The position numbers and the translations under genes are program-made. Below are positions 19,062-29,205 of a stretch of DNA of 64,000 nt, piece by piece. The DNA is taken from the NCBI GenBank assembly GCA_025144025.1, contig JALXWS010000001.1:216500-280499 (forward strand). The letters are read 5' to 3'. How positions within the stretch are numbered: position 1 is the stretch's first letter; every line of letters begins with the position of its first letter. The DNA is from Corynebacterium sp. p3-SID1241. Its GTDB lineage: Bacteria; Actinomycetota; Actinomycetes; Mycobacteriales; Mycobacteriaceae. Under the pieces are notes generated by a model. It did not search any database and had not been told where the DNA came from. It was given only the letters and a program-made list of their open reading frames with translations.

Positions 19062-20072
19062 TTACTCGGAATCCTCAGCAGCTGGGTCCTTGAAGTCGCC
19101 GGTTTCTGCGTCGTAGCCCTCGAGCTGGGTCGGGTCGAAGTCCTCAGGGGTGTCCTTGAGAGCCAGGCCCAGATTAGCCAGCTTGATCTTTACCTCATTG
19201 ATCGACTTCTGGCCGAAGTTGCGGATATCCAGCAGGTCGGACTCGGTGCATTCAGCGAGCTCGCCCACAGTGTGGATCTCCTGACGCTTCAGGCAGTTAT
19301 AAGAGCGGACGGAGAAGTTCAGGTCCTCGATCGGCATGCCATAGGCAGCGATGTACTCGGTCTCCTGCGGGGAGGGTCCGATCTCGATGCCTTCGGCGGC
19401 GTTATTCAGCTCGCGAGCCAAGCCAAAGAGCTCGACCAGGGTGCCACCGGCGGAAGCCAGGGCATCGCGGGCAGAAATCGAGTTTTTGGTTTCGACGTCG
19501 ATGGTCAGCTTGTCAAAGTCTGTGCGCTGCTCAACACGAGTTGCCTCGACCTTGTAGGAGACCTTGAGAACCGGGGAGTAAATCTGGTCGACCGGGATGC
19601 GGCCGATCTCACCGGAGGTAGGAGCGGCTGGGACGTAGCCACGGCCGCGCTCGACGACGAGCTCAATGTCCAGCTTAGCGGTGTCATTCAGGGAAGCGAT
19701 GTGCAGATCCGGGTTGTGGATCTCCACGCCAGCCGGCGGCTGGATATCGCCCGCGGTGACATCGCCCGGGCCTTCCTTGCTCAGGTACATAACAACCGGC
19801 TCATCGGAGTCGGAAGAAAGCACCATGCTCTTGATGTTCAAGATGATCTCGGAAACGTCTTCCTTCACACCGTTGATAGTGGTGAACTCATGGAGAACAC
19901 CATCGATCTTGATGGAGGTTACCGCTGCACCCGGGATGGAGGACAGCAGGGTACGACGCAGCGAGTTACCGAGGGTGTAGCCAAAGCCCGGCTCGAGCGG
20001 TTCGATGACGAACTTGGAACGAGACGAGTCGATGAATTCCTCGGTGAGCTGAGGACGCTGGGAAATGAGCAT
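19062..20072 (-). CDS. rpoA: RNA polymerase alpha subunit
   Basis: 336 residues. The N-terminal dimerisation domain carries [20 protein letters not shown]. The C-terminal DNA/activator-binding domain carries [19 protein letters not shown] and [16 protein letters not shown]. It is the scaffold for RNA polymerase assembly. Operon position between rpsD and rplQ is standard. Confidence 0.98.
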   Translation of the reverse strand: MLISQRPQLTEEFIDSSRSKFVIEPLEPGFGYTLGNSLRRTLLSSIPGAAVTSIKIDGVLHEFTTINGVKEDVSEIILNIKSMVLSSDSDEPVVMYLSKEGPGDVTAGDIQPPAGVEIHNPDLHIASLNDTAKLDIELVVERGRGYVPAAPTSGEIGRIPVDQIYSPVLKVSYKVEATRVEQRTDFDKLTIDVETKNSISARDALASAGGTLVELFGLARELNNAAEGIEIGPSPQETEYIAAYGMPIEDLNFSVRSYNCLKRQEIHTVGELAECTESDLLDIRNFGQKSINEVKIKLANLGLALKDTPEDFDPTQLEGYDAETGDFKDPAAEDSE

Positions 20073-20186
20073 TGAAATTCTCCTTTTCGGCGACCGCTAT
20101 TTGACGCCGGTAGAGGGGTAAAAATCTTCGGGTTCGAAGATTCCTGGTTATCCGCCAAGCCATTACAGGCCGTGCGGTATAACAGT

Positions 20187-20792
20187 TTACTTCGAGTAAA
20201 GCTCGACGATGAGCTGCTCCTGCAGCGGAATGTCGATCTGAGCGCGCTCGGGCAGCTGGTGCACGAGGATGCGCAGGGTATCAGGAACAACCTGCAGCCA
20301 TGCCGGCACATTGGCATCGACGAGGGCGTCCTGAGCATCTTCGAACCATTCCATCTTCTTGGAGCGGTCACGGACATCAATGATGTCGTACTGGGTGACC
20401 TTGTAGGAAGGAACGTTGATGTTCTTGCCATTCACGGTGAAGTGACCGTGGGAGACAAGCTGGCGAGCCTGGCGGCGGGTGCGTGCCAGACCTGCACGGT
20501 AGACTACGTTGTCCAGGCGGGACTCAAGCAGGATAACCAGGTTATCGCCGGTCTTGCCTGGGAGGCGGTTAGCCTCTGCGTAGTAACGACGGAACTGACG
20601 CTCCAGCACACCGTAGGTGTACTTTGCCTTCTGCTTCTCTTGGAGCTGCAGCAGGTACTCAGATTCCTTGATGCGGTTGCGGCCAGCCTGTCCCGGTGGG
20701 TACGGGCGGCGCTCGAATGCCATATCTCCGCCGATCAAGTCGACGCGAAGACGGCGGGATACGCGGGTAGCGGGGCCAGTGTAACGAGCCAT
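20187..20792 (-). CDS. rpsD: 30S ribosomal protein S4
   Basis: 201 residues. [20 protein letters not shown] at the start, then the S4 RNA-binding domain ([20 protein letters not shown]). Primary 16S rRNA binder and, in many bacteria, autoregulator of the alpha operon. Lies between rpsK and rpoA. Confidence 0.98.
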   Translation of the reverse strand: MARYTGPATRVSRRLRVDLIGGDMAFERRPYPPGQAGRNRIKESEYLLQLQEKQKAKYTYGVLERQFRRYYAEANRLPGKTGDNLVILLESRLDNVVYRAGLARTRRQARQLVSHGHFTVNGKNINVPSYKVTQYDIIDVRDRSKKMEWFEDAQDALVDANVPAWLQVVPDTLRILVHQLPERAQIDIPLQEQLIVELYSK

Positions 20793-20813
20793 TTTCTTAC
20801 CTCTTCCTTTCCC

Positions 20814-21218
20814 TTAAACCTTGCGGCGCTTGGTCGGACGGCAGCCGTTGTGCGGCTGTGGGGTTGCATCCGTGATCGAGGAAACCTCGAGGCCTGCAGC
20901 CTGCAGGGAACGGATGGCGGTCTCGCGGCCGGAGCCCGGACCCTTGACGAATACGTCAACCTTCTTCATGCCATGATCCATTGCCTTGCGAGCAGCGTTC
21001 TCGGCTGCCATCTGCGCGGCGAACGGAGTGGACTTACGGGAACCCTTGAAGCCAACGTGGCCGGAGGATGCCCAAGAGATAACAGCACCGGTCTGATCGG
21101 TGATCGAGACGATGGTGTTATTGAAGGTGGACTTGATGTATGCGTGGCCGAGGGCCACATTCTTCTTTACGACGCGACGGCCGGAACGGCGCGCGCCGGA
21201 ACGAGTCTTTGGAGGCAT
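20814..21218 (-). CDS. rpsK: 30S ribosomal protein S11
   Basis: 134 residues with the S11 signature [18 protein letters not shown] at the C-terminus and [20 protein letters not shown] in the middle. Located on the platform of the small subunit. Follows rpsM by 3 nt. Confidence 0.98.
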   Translation of the reverse strand: MPPKTRSGARRSGRRVVKKNVALGHAYIKSTFNNTIVSITDQTGAVISWASSGHVGFKGSRKSTPFAAQMAAENAARKAMDHGMKKVDVFVKGPGSGRETAIRSLQAAGLEVSSITDATPQPHNGCRPTKRRKV

Positions 21219-21221
21219 GAA

Positions 21222-21590
21222 TTACTTCTTCTTTCCTGCGATCGTCTTCTTCGGACCCTTACGAGTGCGCGCATTGGTCTTGGTGCGCTGGCCACGTACA
21301 GGCAGGCCACGGCGGTGGCGCAGGCCCTTGTAGCTACCGATTTCAATCTTGCGGCGGATATCAGCCTGAACCTGACGGCGGAGGTCACCCTCAACCTTCC
21401 AGGTAGCCTCAATTGCGTCACGGAGCGCCGACAGCTGGTCATCATCCAGGTTGTCAGTGCGCAGGTCAGGAGAAATGCCAGTCTTTTCTAGCAGTTCCTT
21501 GGCACGGGTTGGACCGATGCCGTAGATGTAGGTGAGAGCGACCTCCATGCGCTTATTGCGGGGGAGGTCAACACCAGCTAGACGTGCCAT
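21222..21590 (-). CDS. rpsM: 30S ribosomal protein S13
   Basis: 122 residues. [20 protein letters not shown] at the start and [20 protein letters not shown] at the end are diagnostic. Contacts the anticodon-stem region and helix 44 area of the subunit head. Between infA and rpsM there is a 180-bp gap in which rpmJ is often found in other bacteria, but no L36 gene is present. Confidence 0.98.
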   Translation of the reverse strand: MARLAGVDLPRNKRMEVALTYIYGIGPTRAKELLEKTGISPDLRTDNLDDDQLSALRDAIEATWKVEGDLRRQVQADIRRKIEIGSYKGLRHRRGLPVRGQRTKTNARTRKGPKKTIAGKKK

Positions 21591-21726
21591 ATGGCGTGTC
21601 CTTTCGGGTTGTTACGGCGGTTTTCTCCCCATCCGTCCCGCTCCATGCAACGCTTCGCCCGGGCCGTGCCGGGATCCTTGGGTTGCTTATCAGTGCGGGC
21701 TCAGGCCACCGTCGCCTGAGGTGGAC

Positions 21727-21749
21727 AGGGCGAACCTAGGGTTCGCCCT
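21727..21749. repeat. Perfect 10-bp inverted repeat between infA and rpsM
   Basis: AGGGCGAACC (21727-21736) and GGTTCGCCCT (21740-21749) form a strong hairpin with a 3-nt loop. No T-run follows on either side, so it is more likely an mRNA processing or stability hairpin than a terminator. Confidence 0.6.
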
Positions 21750-21771
21750 TGGGTGAGGAGGCTTACTGTCT

Positions 21772-21990
21772 TTACTTGTAGCGGTAGACGATGCGTCCGC
21801 GGGTAAGGTCATAAGGAGACAGCTCTACAACCACGCGATCCTCTGGGAGGATGCGAATGTAGTGCTGACGCATCTTGCCAGAAATGTGTGCAAGAACCTT
21901 GTGTCCGTTGTCAAGCTCGACACGGAACATTGCATTCGGCAAAGGCTCGATAATGCGGCCTTCTACCTCGATTGCGCCTTCCTTAGCCAT
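21772..21990 (-). CDS. infA: Translation initiation factor IF-1
   Basis: 72 residues from ATG 21990: [20 protein letters not shown] ... [20 protein letters not shown]. An OB-fold protein that occupies the ribosomal A site during initiation. First gene of the alpha operon. The reading frame extends upstream to 22035 but only the family start at 21990 fits. Confidence 0.98.
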   Translation of the reverse strand: MAKEGAIEVEGRIIEPLPNAMFRVELDNGHKVLAHISGKMRQHYIRILPEDRVVVELSPYDLTRGRIVYRYK

Positions 21991-22098
21991 AACCTCTACT
22001 TTTCTGGTGCCGGACAAGTGTGCCGTCACCTGCATGTTTGTTGTCTACTGCGGGGGCGTATCGGCGCCAGCCTCGCTGACGCTATACACCGTCTTAAC

Positions 22099-22132
22099 AG
22101 CATACGCTGCAGCGACACGTTTTCCAAACCGC
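22099..22132 (-). promoter_or_regulatory. Promoter of the infA (alpha) operon
   Basis: Minus strand: TTGGAA (22122-22127), a 17-nt spacer, TATGCT (22099-22104). The -35 box lies in GCGGTTTGGAAAA, an element similar to those before rpsJ, tuf and rpsH. Leader of about 100 nt. The rest of 21991-22227 holds no gene. Confidence 0.65.
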
Positions 22133-22227
22133 TGCGCTTTCCGACGCCCACCGCCGAGTCCACCTACTTCCCTCCCCCACCTTCCTTCCGAAGGGAGGAA
22201 AATTTGTGAGGAGAAATAAATAGCGAA

Positions 22228-22274
22228 AGTCCCCCGCACCGGCTTTCCTTTTCAAGGAACCGGCACGGGGGACT
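22228..22274 (-). terminator. Terminator after the L,D-transpeptidase gene
   Basis: AGTCCCCCG (22228-22236) pairs with CGGGGGACT (22266-22274), extended by an inner CCGG/CCGG pairing. The T-run on the minus strand is weak (CTTTCGCTATTTATTT). Confidence 0.6.
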
Positions 22275-22299
22275 CAGTTAGCGCGGTAGCGCCAAAGTC

Positions 22300-23151
22300 T
22301 TAGTAGATGAAGACCTTATCGCCAACCTGCACGTTATCCCAGTAACGTTTTGCAGCGTCTGGCGGCAGGTGAACGCAGCCATTGGAATCAACGGCCGGGT
22401 CATCCAAGTGGAAAGCGTGGCCGTTATTGGTGAAGTAAATGGAGTACGGCATCGGCGCGTTGTTGAACTCGCGGGAGATGTCGTTCTCTACCTTGCGGCT
22501 GACGTGGAAGGTGCCGCGTGGGGTTTCCTGACCGCGCATGCCGGCGGACATTGCCGGGGAGACGTAGGAAACCTTGCCGCCATCCTGCAGCCAGGTGCGA
22601 CGGCCATTGAGGTCGACACAAACCTTCGCATCGGCCGGGCACGGGCCGCGGTCGAACTGGTTAGCGCGACGCTGTGCTTCTGCCTTACGGGCGGCTGCCT
22701 CAGAGCGTGCCTTTTCCGCGGCAACGCGTTCGGCATTAGCGCGGGCAGCGGCTTCACGGGCCTTGCGTGCTTCCTCGTTCTTCTGGGCGATCAGGCCTGG
22801 GAATAGGAACTCTACAGCACCGTCAACTGCAGTCTGGACGCTAGGAGCCAGTTCAGGGGAGAATTTCTCTGCCTGGTCCAGAACCTGGTTGCGAGTATTC
22901 CATGCCTGCTCGCGAGTCTGGCCGTAGAAATTGTCCAGCTGTGCCTTAGCGTCAGCAGTGAGCTTATCCAGGCCAGATTGAGAAGAGAGATGGTGGAGAT
23001 CGGAATTTGCCTTGGAGCTGAGCTGATCCAGGTTAGGAATCTCCTGGGCGGTAGCGGCAGGAGCTGCAACGGTGGCGCTCAAGGCCATAACGCCAGCCAC
23101 AGCGGGCGCTGCAACCGTGGCGCGGATCTTGCGGAAGCTAAATTTCGACAT
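22300..23151 (-). CDS. Secreted L,D-transpeptidase (YkuD domain), cell wall cross-linking
   Basis: 283 residues. Signal peptide 1-35 (VAGVMALSATVAAPAATAQ, cut near ATAQ). Residues ~36-165 are helical, Ala/Glu/Arg-rich and coiled-coil-like. The YkuD domain follows at ~178-283, starting near KVCVDLNGRRTWLQDGGK. The catalytic block reads HLDDPAVDSNGCVHLPP with the nucleophile at C259. In most family members the block is SHGC; here it is SNGC, so the histidine beside the cysteine is asparagine. Such enzymes make 3-3 links in peptidoglycan or attach proteins to it. The gene has its own terminator and starts 64 bp after map ends. Confidence 0.88.
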   Translation of the reverse strand: MSKFSFRKIRATVAAPAVAGVMALSATVAAPAATAQEIPNLDQLSSKANSDLHHLSSQSGLDKLTADAKAQLDNFYGQTREQAWNTRNQVLDQAEKFSPELAPSVQTAVDGAVEFLFPGLIAQKNEEARKAREAAARANAERVAAEKARSEAAARKAEAQRRANQFDRGPCPADAKVCVDLNGRRTWLQDGGKVSYVSPAMSAGMRGQETPRGTFHVSRKVENDISREFNNAPMPYSIYFTNNGHAFHLDDPAVDSNGCVHLPPDAAKRYWDNVQVGDKVFIY

Positions 23152-23215
23152 GGCTGTGAGTATAAACCTTTCGGGGATATATGCCTAGTTGAACAGGCAA
23201 TTTTGGGAATATGTA

Positions 23216-24010
23216 TTAGTAGCGGCGAGTGAGAATTCGAGGACCATCGGCGGTGGCGGCCACCGTATGCTCCCAGTGAGCGGCAAAAGAGCCATCGAGG
23301 GTGACGACCGTCCAGTCATCTTCCAGCACGGCAGAATCCTCTGTGCCCAAAGTTAGCATGGGTTCAATCGCCAGCACAGAACCTTCTTGAATCAGCGGGC
23401 CGCGGCCTGGCCGGCCTTCGTTAGCCAAGTACGGATCCTCATGCATGGTGCGGCCAATGCCGTGTCCGCCGTAGCCGTCAACGATGAAAAGATCTACGCC
23501 AAACTTTTCCTCTGCGTGGCGGGTGGCCTGTTCGAGGGCATGGGAGACGTCGGTAAGCAGATTGCCTGGAACCATAGCCTGGATGCCTTCCATGAGGACC
23601 CATTCGGTGGCTTTATTGAGGGCATCCACATCGGGGTCCAGCTCCCCTACGGCAAAGGACCAGGCGCTATCGCCCACCCAGCCGTCGAGGGTAGCTCCGC
23701 AATCGATCGAAACCAGATCCCCCTCAGCAAGGATGGTCTCCTTATCGGGGATGCCGTGAACAATGACGTCATTGACGGAGGCGCAAATGGAACCAGGAAA
23801 GCCCTCGTAGCCCTTAAACGTGGGATAGGCACCGGCATCGCGGATGGTCTGCTCTGCCACTGCGTCGAGCTCGAGGGTAGATACGCCAGACGCCGCAGCA
23901 GCGCGGACTTCCTGCAGTGCCTTACCGACGATCTCGCCGGCAGCCTGCATGGCGTCTAGCTCACCCGGGGTACGGGCGGGGATGCGCTTACTGCGGCGTC
24001 GAAAAGCCAT
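23216..24010 (-). CDS. map: Methionine aminopeptidase, type I
   Basis: 264 residues. Metal ligands can be seen in [19 protein letters not shown] (Asp pair), [13 protein letters not shown] (His) and the glutamates in LAIEPML and [10 protein letters not shown]. It removes the initiator methionine from nascent proteins in the cytoplasm. It follows adk by 2 nt in the secY-adk-map operon. Confidence 0.97.
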   Translation of the reverse strand: MAFRRRSKRIPARTPGELDAMQAAGEIVGKALQEVRAAAASGVSTLELDAVAEQTIRDAGAYPTFKGYEGFPGSICASVNDVIVHGIPDKETILAEGDLVSIDCGATLDGWVGDSAWSFAVGELDPDVDALNKATEWVLMEGIQAMVPGNLLTDVSHALEQATRHAEEKFGVDLFIVDGYGGHGIGRTMHEDPYLANEGRPGRGPLIQEGSVLAIEPMLTLGTEDSAVLEDDWTVVTLDGSFAAHWEHTVAATADGPRILTRRY

Positions 24011-24012
24011 GC

Positions 24013-24558
24013 TTATTTACCCAGTGCTTCCATGGCACGGGCATTGATTTCTTCCACGGTGCCTTCGGCCTTGATGGGAATAATGGCATCGCCGTAGTGC
24101 TCGATGAGCGGGAAGGTTTCCTCGCGGTACACACCGAGGCGGGTGCGAATCGTCTCCTCGTTATCATCGGCGCGGCCCCGGGCCATCATGCGCTCGACCA
24201 CAACATCTTCAGAAACCTCGAAGTTGAGCACGCCATCGAGCTTTTCGCCCTTCTTAGACAGCAGCTCCTCCAAGATGTCAGCCTGCTCGGTCGTGCGTGG
24301 GAAGCCGTCCAGCAGGAAGCCATTCTTGGCATCATCTTGATTCAAACGATCCTCAACCATGCGGGCGGTGACGTCAGTAGGCACCAGCTTGCCTGCATCA
24401 ATGTAGGACTTTGCCTCTACACCCAGCGGGGTGCCCTCGCCGATATTGGCGCGGAACAGGTCGCCAGTGGAAATGTGCGGGACGTTCAGCTTCTCGCTGA
24501 GGATGGCTGCCTGGGTGCCTTTGCCGGCACCGGGAGGTCCTAGAAGTACAAGACGCAT
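24013..24558 (-). CDS. adk: Adenylate kinase, short form
   Basis: 181 residues, the short form without a zinc-type LID, normal for actinobacteria. P-loop [11 protein letters not shown] at residues 7-17, [12 protein letters not shown], and [18 protein letters not shown] in the nucleotide-binding part. Converts AMP + ATP to 2 ADP. Its start overlaps the secY stop by one base. Confidence 0.98.
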   Translation of the reverse strand: MRLVLLGPPGAGKGTQAAILSEKLNVPHISTGDLFRANIGEGTPLGVEAKSYIDAGKLVPTDVTARMVEDRLNQDDAKNGFLLDGFPRTTEQADILEELLSKKGEKLDGVLNFEVSEDVVVERMMARGRADDNEETIRTRLGVYREETFPLIEHYGDAIIPIKAEGTVEEINARAMEALGK

Positions 24559-25883
24559 TACTTAAGTAGTCCTTCGTAGTTAGATTGCAGTAGCTGGGAT
24601 TCGATCTGCTTGACCGTAGTCAAGGCGACGGAGACCATAATCAGGATGGCCGTACCGCCAAAGGCGGAAGTACCGCTGGCGGACGAGCTACCCACACCGA
24701 GGTCCAAGAGGATATTCGGCAGGATGGCGATGACCGCCAAGTACAGGGCGCCAACGCACAGCAGTCGGTTCATCACATAACCAAGGTACTCTGCGGTCGG
24801 GCGGCCCGGGCGAATGCCGGGGATAAAGCCGCCGTACTTTTTCATATTATCCGCCTGCTCTGCTGGGTCGTACTGCACCGAAACGTAGAAATAAGCAAAG
24901 AAGATGGTCAGGACGAAGTACAGCACAATGTACTGCCAGGAGGATGGCGCCTGCAGGTGCGCGATGACATTGCGCTGCCACCAGTTATCCGGGGTGCCAG
25001 AGGAGCCAGAGTTAACAATCTGGGTAATTAGCACCGGCATGTAGATGAGGGAGGAAGCGAAGATGACCGGGATAACGCCGGCCTGGTTGACCTTCAGCGG
25101 CAGGTAGGTGGAGGAACCACCGTACTGGCGGCGGCCTACCATGCGCTTGGCGTACTGGACCGGGATGCGGCGCTGGCCCTGCTCGATGAAGGTAATGCCC
25201 ACGACCAGGATGACCAAGCCAGCGGCGACCATAGCGAAGACAAGGCCGCCATTGTTCTGCAGAATGCTTACACCATCGGTAGGCAGACGGGTGGCAATAC
25301 CGGCGAAGATGAGCAGGGACATACCGTTGCCAATACCCTTTTCAGTAATGAGCTCGCCCATCCACATCACTAGTACGGCACCAGAGGTCATGGTGACCAC
25401 GAGGACGATGAGGGTAAAGAAGTTACGGTCTTCTGCCAAGACCGGTACACCCTGGCCCAGCAACTGCTCGCGGTCTGCCAGCGCGACAATGCCGGAGGAT
25501 TGCAGCAGCGCCAACGCCAGAGTCAAGTAGCGGGTGTACTGGGTCATCTTGGCCTGTCCGGACTGGCCTTCCTTCTTCAATTCCTCGAAGCGCGGAATGA
25601 CCACGGTCAGCAGCTGCACAATAATCGAGGCCGTAATGTACGGCATGATGCCGATGGCGAAGATCGACAGCTGCAGCAACGCGCCACCCGAGAAGAGGTT
25701 GATGACGGAGTAGAGATCTCCGGACTGTTCGGTCAGCTGGCGCAAGCGCCCAGCAATGGACGCATAGTCAACACCCGGAGATGGAATCTGTGCGCCGACG
25801 CGGTACGCAATGATCATCACGATGGTGAAGATGATCTTCTTACGTAGGTCGGCATCCTTGAAAGCCTGCAAAATGGCGGACAC
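24558..25883 (-). CDS. secY: Preprotein translocase subunit SecY
   Basis: 441 residues and ten membrane helices. The start [20 protein letters not shown] and the loop [20 protein letters not shown] are diagnostic. Central pore of the Sec system. Here it heads a secY-adk-map operon, separated from rplO by the tmsBA island (in most bacteria secY follows rplO directly). Confidence 0.98.
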   Translation of the reverse strand: MSAILQAFKDADLRKKIIFTIVMIIAYRVGAQIPSPGVDYASIAGRLRQLTEQSGDLYSVINLFSGGALLQLSIFAIGIMPYITASIIVQLLTVVIPRFEELKKEGQSGQAKMTQYTRYLTLALALLQSSGIVALADREQLLGQGVPVLAEDRNFFTLIVLVVTMTSGAVLVMWMGELITEKGIGNGMSLLIFAGIATRLPTDGVSILQNNGGLVFAMVAAGLVILVVGITFIEQGQRRIPVQYAKRMVGRRQYGGSSTYLPLKVNQAGVIPVIFASSLIYMPVLITQIVNSGSSGTPDNWWQRNVIAHLQAPSSWQYIVLYFVLTIFFAYFYVSVQYDPAEQADNMKKYGGFIPGIRPGRPTAEYLGYVMNRLLCVGALYLAVIAILPNILLDLGVGSSSASGTSAFGGTAILIMVSVALTTVKQIESQLLQSNYEGLLK

Positions 25884-26257
25884 TACAAAATCCTCCTGGC
25901 CTACCGCTGCCGAACGCGAAATCTAGGGAGGGTTTCGCGTCCATTCGCGGAGGTGGAACTCATCTGCCCCTAGGAAACTGGACCCCCCTGAGCCAAATGG
26001 CTTAGGGGAAAATTAGCTTTCCTTCAGGAACGGTTGAACACTTATGACCCCATCACCCTACCAGCCTTGCCCGGCATAGCCACATTAAGACCCAATAGTG
26101 TGACCATGATTGCTTCTTCTTTCGCACGTTTGGTATCCGGGGTTTACCATGAAGGGGTATTGCCATCGCGCAATTCCCTTTTTAATCTCCGACCTCGCGG
26201 GTTCCTGCGCCACGAGGCCGTTATTGGTGTGAACCTAATGTTGCGAAAGAAGATCAG
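25884..26257. other. secY leader / intergenic region with hairpin
   Basis: 374 bp between the divergent secY and tmsB starts. It contains a 10-bp hairpin (CCCCTGAGCC 25985-25994 with GGCTTAGGGG 25999-26008, one G-U pair) in the secY leader. The tmsB start has AAGAAG upstream. No confident promoter and no gene seen. Confidence 0.4.
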
Positions 26258-27565
26258 ATGAGCAAGAAATTCACGCCGATGACCGTTGCTGAGATCATCG
26301 ACGTATTTATCCCTAGTCCGAATCCCTTCCGCTGGGAAGCTTTCGATGGTTCCGCTACTGGACCCGAAGATGCCCAGTACAAGGTGACCATCAATAGCCT
26401 TGAAGGCTTGTCTTTTATAGCCACCCATCCCGGCGATGTGGGATTCGCCCGCGCCTATGTCACCGACGGCATCACGGTGCACGGCGATCACCCGGCCCAC
26501 CCCTATGGCATTTTCGACGCCCTGCATGCCATGTACGACAAGTTTGAAAAGCCGGATGCGAAGACACTGGCACGCGTGGTGCGCTCGCTGGCGTCCATGG
26601 GCGCCTTCCAGATCCAGCCCGTTCCCGAGGTAGAGCGCGCCTCTTGGCTGCGCCGCAAATTGCACGATGGCCTTTCTAAGCACTCGAAGCAGCGCGATGC
26701 AGACGTCATTTCAGACCACTATGACGTGGGCAATGACTTCTACGAGCTCTTCTTGGGCGATTCCATGACCTATACCTGCGCCTACTACCCATCCCCAGAC
26801 GCCACCTTGGAGGAGGCGCAGGAGAATAAGTACCGCCTCATCTTTGACAAGCTGCGCCTCAAGGAAGGCGACCGCCACCTAGACGTCGGCTGCGGCTGGG
26901 GCGGCATGGTGCGCTACGCGGCACGCCGAGGCGTGAAGTCCGTTGGCGTAACCCTGTCCAAGGAGCAGGCCGAGTGGGGCCAGCGCATGATTGAAGAGGA
27001 AGGCCTGCAAGACCTCGCGGAGGTCCGCTTTATGGATTACCGCGATATCACCGAAGAGGACTTCGATGCCATCTCCGCCATTGGCATTATCGAGCACATT
27101 GGCGTGAAGAATTACAACGACTTCTTCAAGTTCCTCCACGACAAGCTGAAAGTCGGCGGCCTGATGCTCAACCACAACATCACCTACCCGGATAACCACA
27201 AGACGCCTAAGGGCGGCTTCATTGACCGCTATATCTTCCCCGACGGCGAGCTCACCGGTTCCGGCAACGTCACCAAGGCCATGCAGGACAATGGCTTTGA
27301 AGTCATTCACACCGAGTCTCTGCGCTTTGATTACATGCGCACGCTGCACGATTGGTGCGAGAACCTGAAGGAAAATTGGGATGAGGCCTGCGCCACCGTG
27401 GGCCTGCCAACCGCCCGCCTCTACGGCATTTATATGGCCGGATCCGAATGGGGCTTTGAGCGAAATATTATCAACCTTTATCACTTCCTCGGCGTAAAGC
27501 TGGGCGAGGCCGGCTCCCGCGCCGGTGTGCCTGAGCGCCGCTGGTGGGAAGATAGCCGCTTTTAA
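26258..27565 (+). CDS. tmsB: SAM-dependent fatty-acyl methyltransferase, first step of 10-methylstearic acid synthesis (TmsB/BfaB)
   Basis: 435 residues of the cyclopropane-fatty-acid synthase family. The SAM-binding motif is HLDVGCGWGGMVRYAARRG (from about residue 206). Before it comes DVISDHYDVGNDFYELFLGD and the family signature SMTYTCAYYPSP. The next gene is an FAD oxidoreductase of the type that reduces the methylene intermediate. This pair (bfaB-bfaA, or tmsB-tmsA) is known to make tuberculostearic acid: the methyltransferase adds a methylene at C10 of oleoyl phospholipid, and the reductase saturates it. A plain cyclopropane synthase is the alternative; the pairing makes that less likely. 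11-nt gap to tmsA, same operon. Confidence 0.8.
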   Translation: MSKKFTPMTVAEIIDVFIPSPNPFRWEAFDGSATGPEDAQYKVTINSLEGLSFIATHPGDVGFARAYVTDGITVHGDHPAHPYGIFDALHAMYDKFEKPDAKTLARVVRSLASMGAFQIQPVPEVERASWLRRKLHDGLSKHSKQRDADVISDHYDVGNDFYELFLGDSMTYTCAYYPSPDATLEEAQENKYRLIFDKLRLKEGDRHLDVGCGWGGMVRYAARRGVKSVGVTLSKEQAEWGQRMIEEEGLQDLAEVRFMDYRDITEEDFDAISAIGIIEHIGVKNYNDFFKFLHDKLKVGGLMLNHNITYPDNHKTPKGGFIDRYIFPDGELTGSGNVTKAMQDNGFEVIHTESLRFDYMRTLHDWCENLKENWDEACATVGLPTARLYGIYMAGSEWGFERNIINLYHFLGVKLGEAGSRAGVPERRWWEDSRF

Positions 27566-27576
27566 GGAGGCCTTCC

Positions 27577-29079
27577 ATGACACTCATTGATAACTTGCGC
27601 GAACGCCTCTCCGCCGCACGACCGCGGCCAGTGGATGCCATGCCCATCGAGCCGGTGGGGTGGGCGGCGCATCATGAGGGCGTCGATAAGCTGCTGGCCA
27701 GCTTCCGTGCAGTTCCGTCCGATAAGCGTGTGCGCCTAGCTAAGAAGACGTCTAACCTTTTCCGCGGCCGCAGCGAGGAGCAAGCGGGCCTAGACGTTTC
27801 GGGCCTCGGCGGCGTCATCGAGGTCGACCCGGTAGCCCGCACGGCCGATGTCCAAGGCATGTGCACCTATGAGGACCTCGTCGATGCCACCCTTCCTCAT
27901 GGCCTGATGCCCTTTGTTGTACCGCAGCTCAAGACCATTACGCTCGGCGGTGCGGTCACCGGCATGGGCGTGGAATCCACGAGTTTTCGCAATGGCCTGC
28001 CGCACGAGTCCGTCCTCGAGATGGACGTGCTTACGGGCATGGGTGAGATCCTGACCTGCTCCCGCGAGGAGAATGTGGATCTCTTCCGCCTCTTCCCTAA
28101 CTCTTATGGCTCGCTGGGCTATGCAGTGCGCCTTAAGATCGAGCTGGAGCCCGTGCCCGCCTTTGTGGAATTGCGCGAGGAGCGTTTCCACACCGTGGAA
28201 GAAGCCAGCCGCGTGCTTGCCGACGTCGCTTCTTCCCACACCCACCGCGGCGAGCCGGTACACGGCCTCGACGGCGTAGTGTTTTCCGAAGATGAGGCGT
28301 ACTTGGTCTTCGCGCGCTTTACCGATGAGGAAGGCCCAACCTCCGATTACACGCGGGACAAGATCTACTACCGCAGCCTCCAGCACGTCTCTGGCATCCG
28401 GCGCGACCGCCTGACCATCCGCGATTATATCTGGCGCTGGGATACCGACTGGTTCTGGTGCTCGCGCGCCTTTGGTGCGCAGAACCCCAAGGTGCGCAAG
28501 GTGTGGCCGCGCGAATTGCGCCGCAGCTCTTTTTATTGGAAATTGGTCCGGCTCGACCGCAAATACGAGCTGGAATATAACTTCATCAAAAAGCCCCACG
28601 GCAAGCCACGTGCTGAACGCGTGGTTCAAGATATCGAGGTCACTCCAGAAAACCTGCCGGAATTCCTCCATTGGTTCTTTAATGCTTCCGATATCCAGCC
28701 GGTGTGGCTCTGTCCAATCCGACTGCGCGGTGGTGTGGACGAGCTGGTAGGCACGGGCGACATCGCCTCTAATTCGAGCGACCCCTGGCCGCTCTACCCA
28801 CTTCGCCCCGGGCAGACCTGGGTCAACGTTGGCTTTTGGTCCGGTGTGGACGGCGATCACGTGGATCCCTCCGCTCCAAATAACGGCGCGTTCAACCGCG
28901 TCATCGAAGCCAAGGTCAATGAGCTTGGCGGACACAAGTCCCTCTACTCTGAGGCCTTCTATTCCCGGGAAAAGTTCGAGAAACTCTACGGCGGCAATCT
29001 TCCCGCCACCATCAAAGCGGTTACCGATCCAGGCGACCGCTTCCCTGGCCTGTATGAGAAGACCGTGGACGAGGCCTAG
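27577..29079 (+). CDS. tmsA: FAD-dependent methylene-acyl reductase (TmsA/BfaA)
   Basis: 500 residues. FAD-binding type-4 (PCMH) domain: KKTSNLFRGRSE, VDPVARTADVQGMCTYEDLV, then LKTITLGGAVTGMGVESTSF (about 120-140). The C-terminal half resembles the 24-sterol-reductase-like oxidoreductases. In tuberculostearic acid synthesis this enzyme reduces 10-methylene-stearoyl groups to 10-methylstearoyl using NADPH, probably at the membrane. AAGGAGG lies just before the ATG. A strong terminator ends the operon at 29140-29170. No third gene (tmsC-like) is present. Confidence 0.78.
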   Translation: MTLIDNLRERLSAARPRPVDAMPIEPVGWAAHHEGVDKLLASFRAVPSDKRVRLAKKTSNLFRGRSEEQAGLDVSGLGGVIEVDPVARTADVQGMCTYEDLVDATLPHGLMPFVVPQLKTITLGGAVTGMGVESTSFRNGLPHESVLEMDVLTGMGEILTCSREENVDLFRLFPNSYGSLGYAVRLKIELEPVPAFVELREERFHTVEEASRVLADVASSHTHRGEPVHGLDGVVFSEDEAYLVFARFTDEEGPTSDYTRDKIYYRSLQHVSGIRRDRLTIRDYIWRWDTDWFWCSRAFGAQNPKVRKVWPRELRRSSFYWKLVRLDRKYELEYNFIKKPHGKPRAERVVQDIEVTPENLPEFLHWFFNASDIQPVWLCPIRLRGGVDELVGTGDIASNSSDPWPLYPLRPGQTWVNVGFWSGVDGDHVDPSAPNNGAFNRVIEAKVNELGGHKSLYSEAFYSREKFEKLYGGNLPATIKAVTDPGDRFPGLYEKTVDEA

Positions 29080-29139
29080 CCTTCCCCATCCCTCCAGGTG
29101 TCAACGCATCATCTGATACGAGGCGAGGCAAAGCACAAC

Positions 29140-29175
29140 GGGTGGAACGCCCTCCCCGAGCGTTCCACCCTTTTT
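29140..29175 (+). terminator. Terminator of tmsB-tmsA
   Basis: Perfect 11-bp stem GGGTGGAACGC (29140-29150) with GCGTTCCACCC (29160-29170), followed by TTTTT. Confidence 0.92.
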
Positions 29176-29205
29176 CTTCTTTCCTTTTACAGGATAAAGC
29201 TTTGC

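Noticed and set aside
20172-21491. 439-codon plus-strand reading frame across rpsD-rpsK
   Set aside because: Antisense to two certain ribosomal protein genes; no family match.
21591-21771. Possible rpmJ (L36) gene between infA and rpsM
   Set aside because: Looked for on both strands; no L36 sequence is present, only an inverted repeat.
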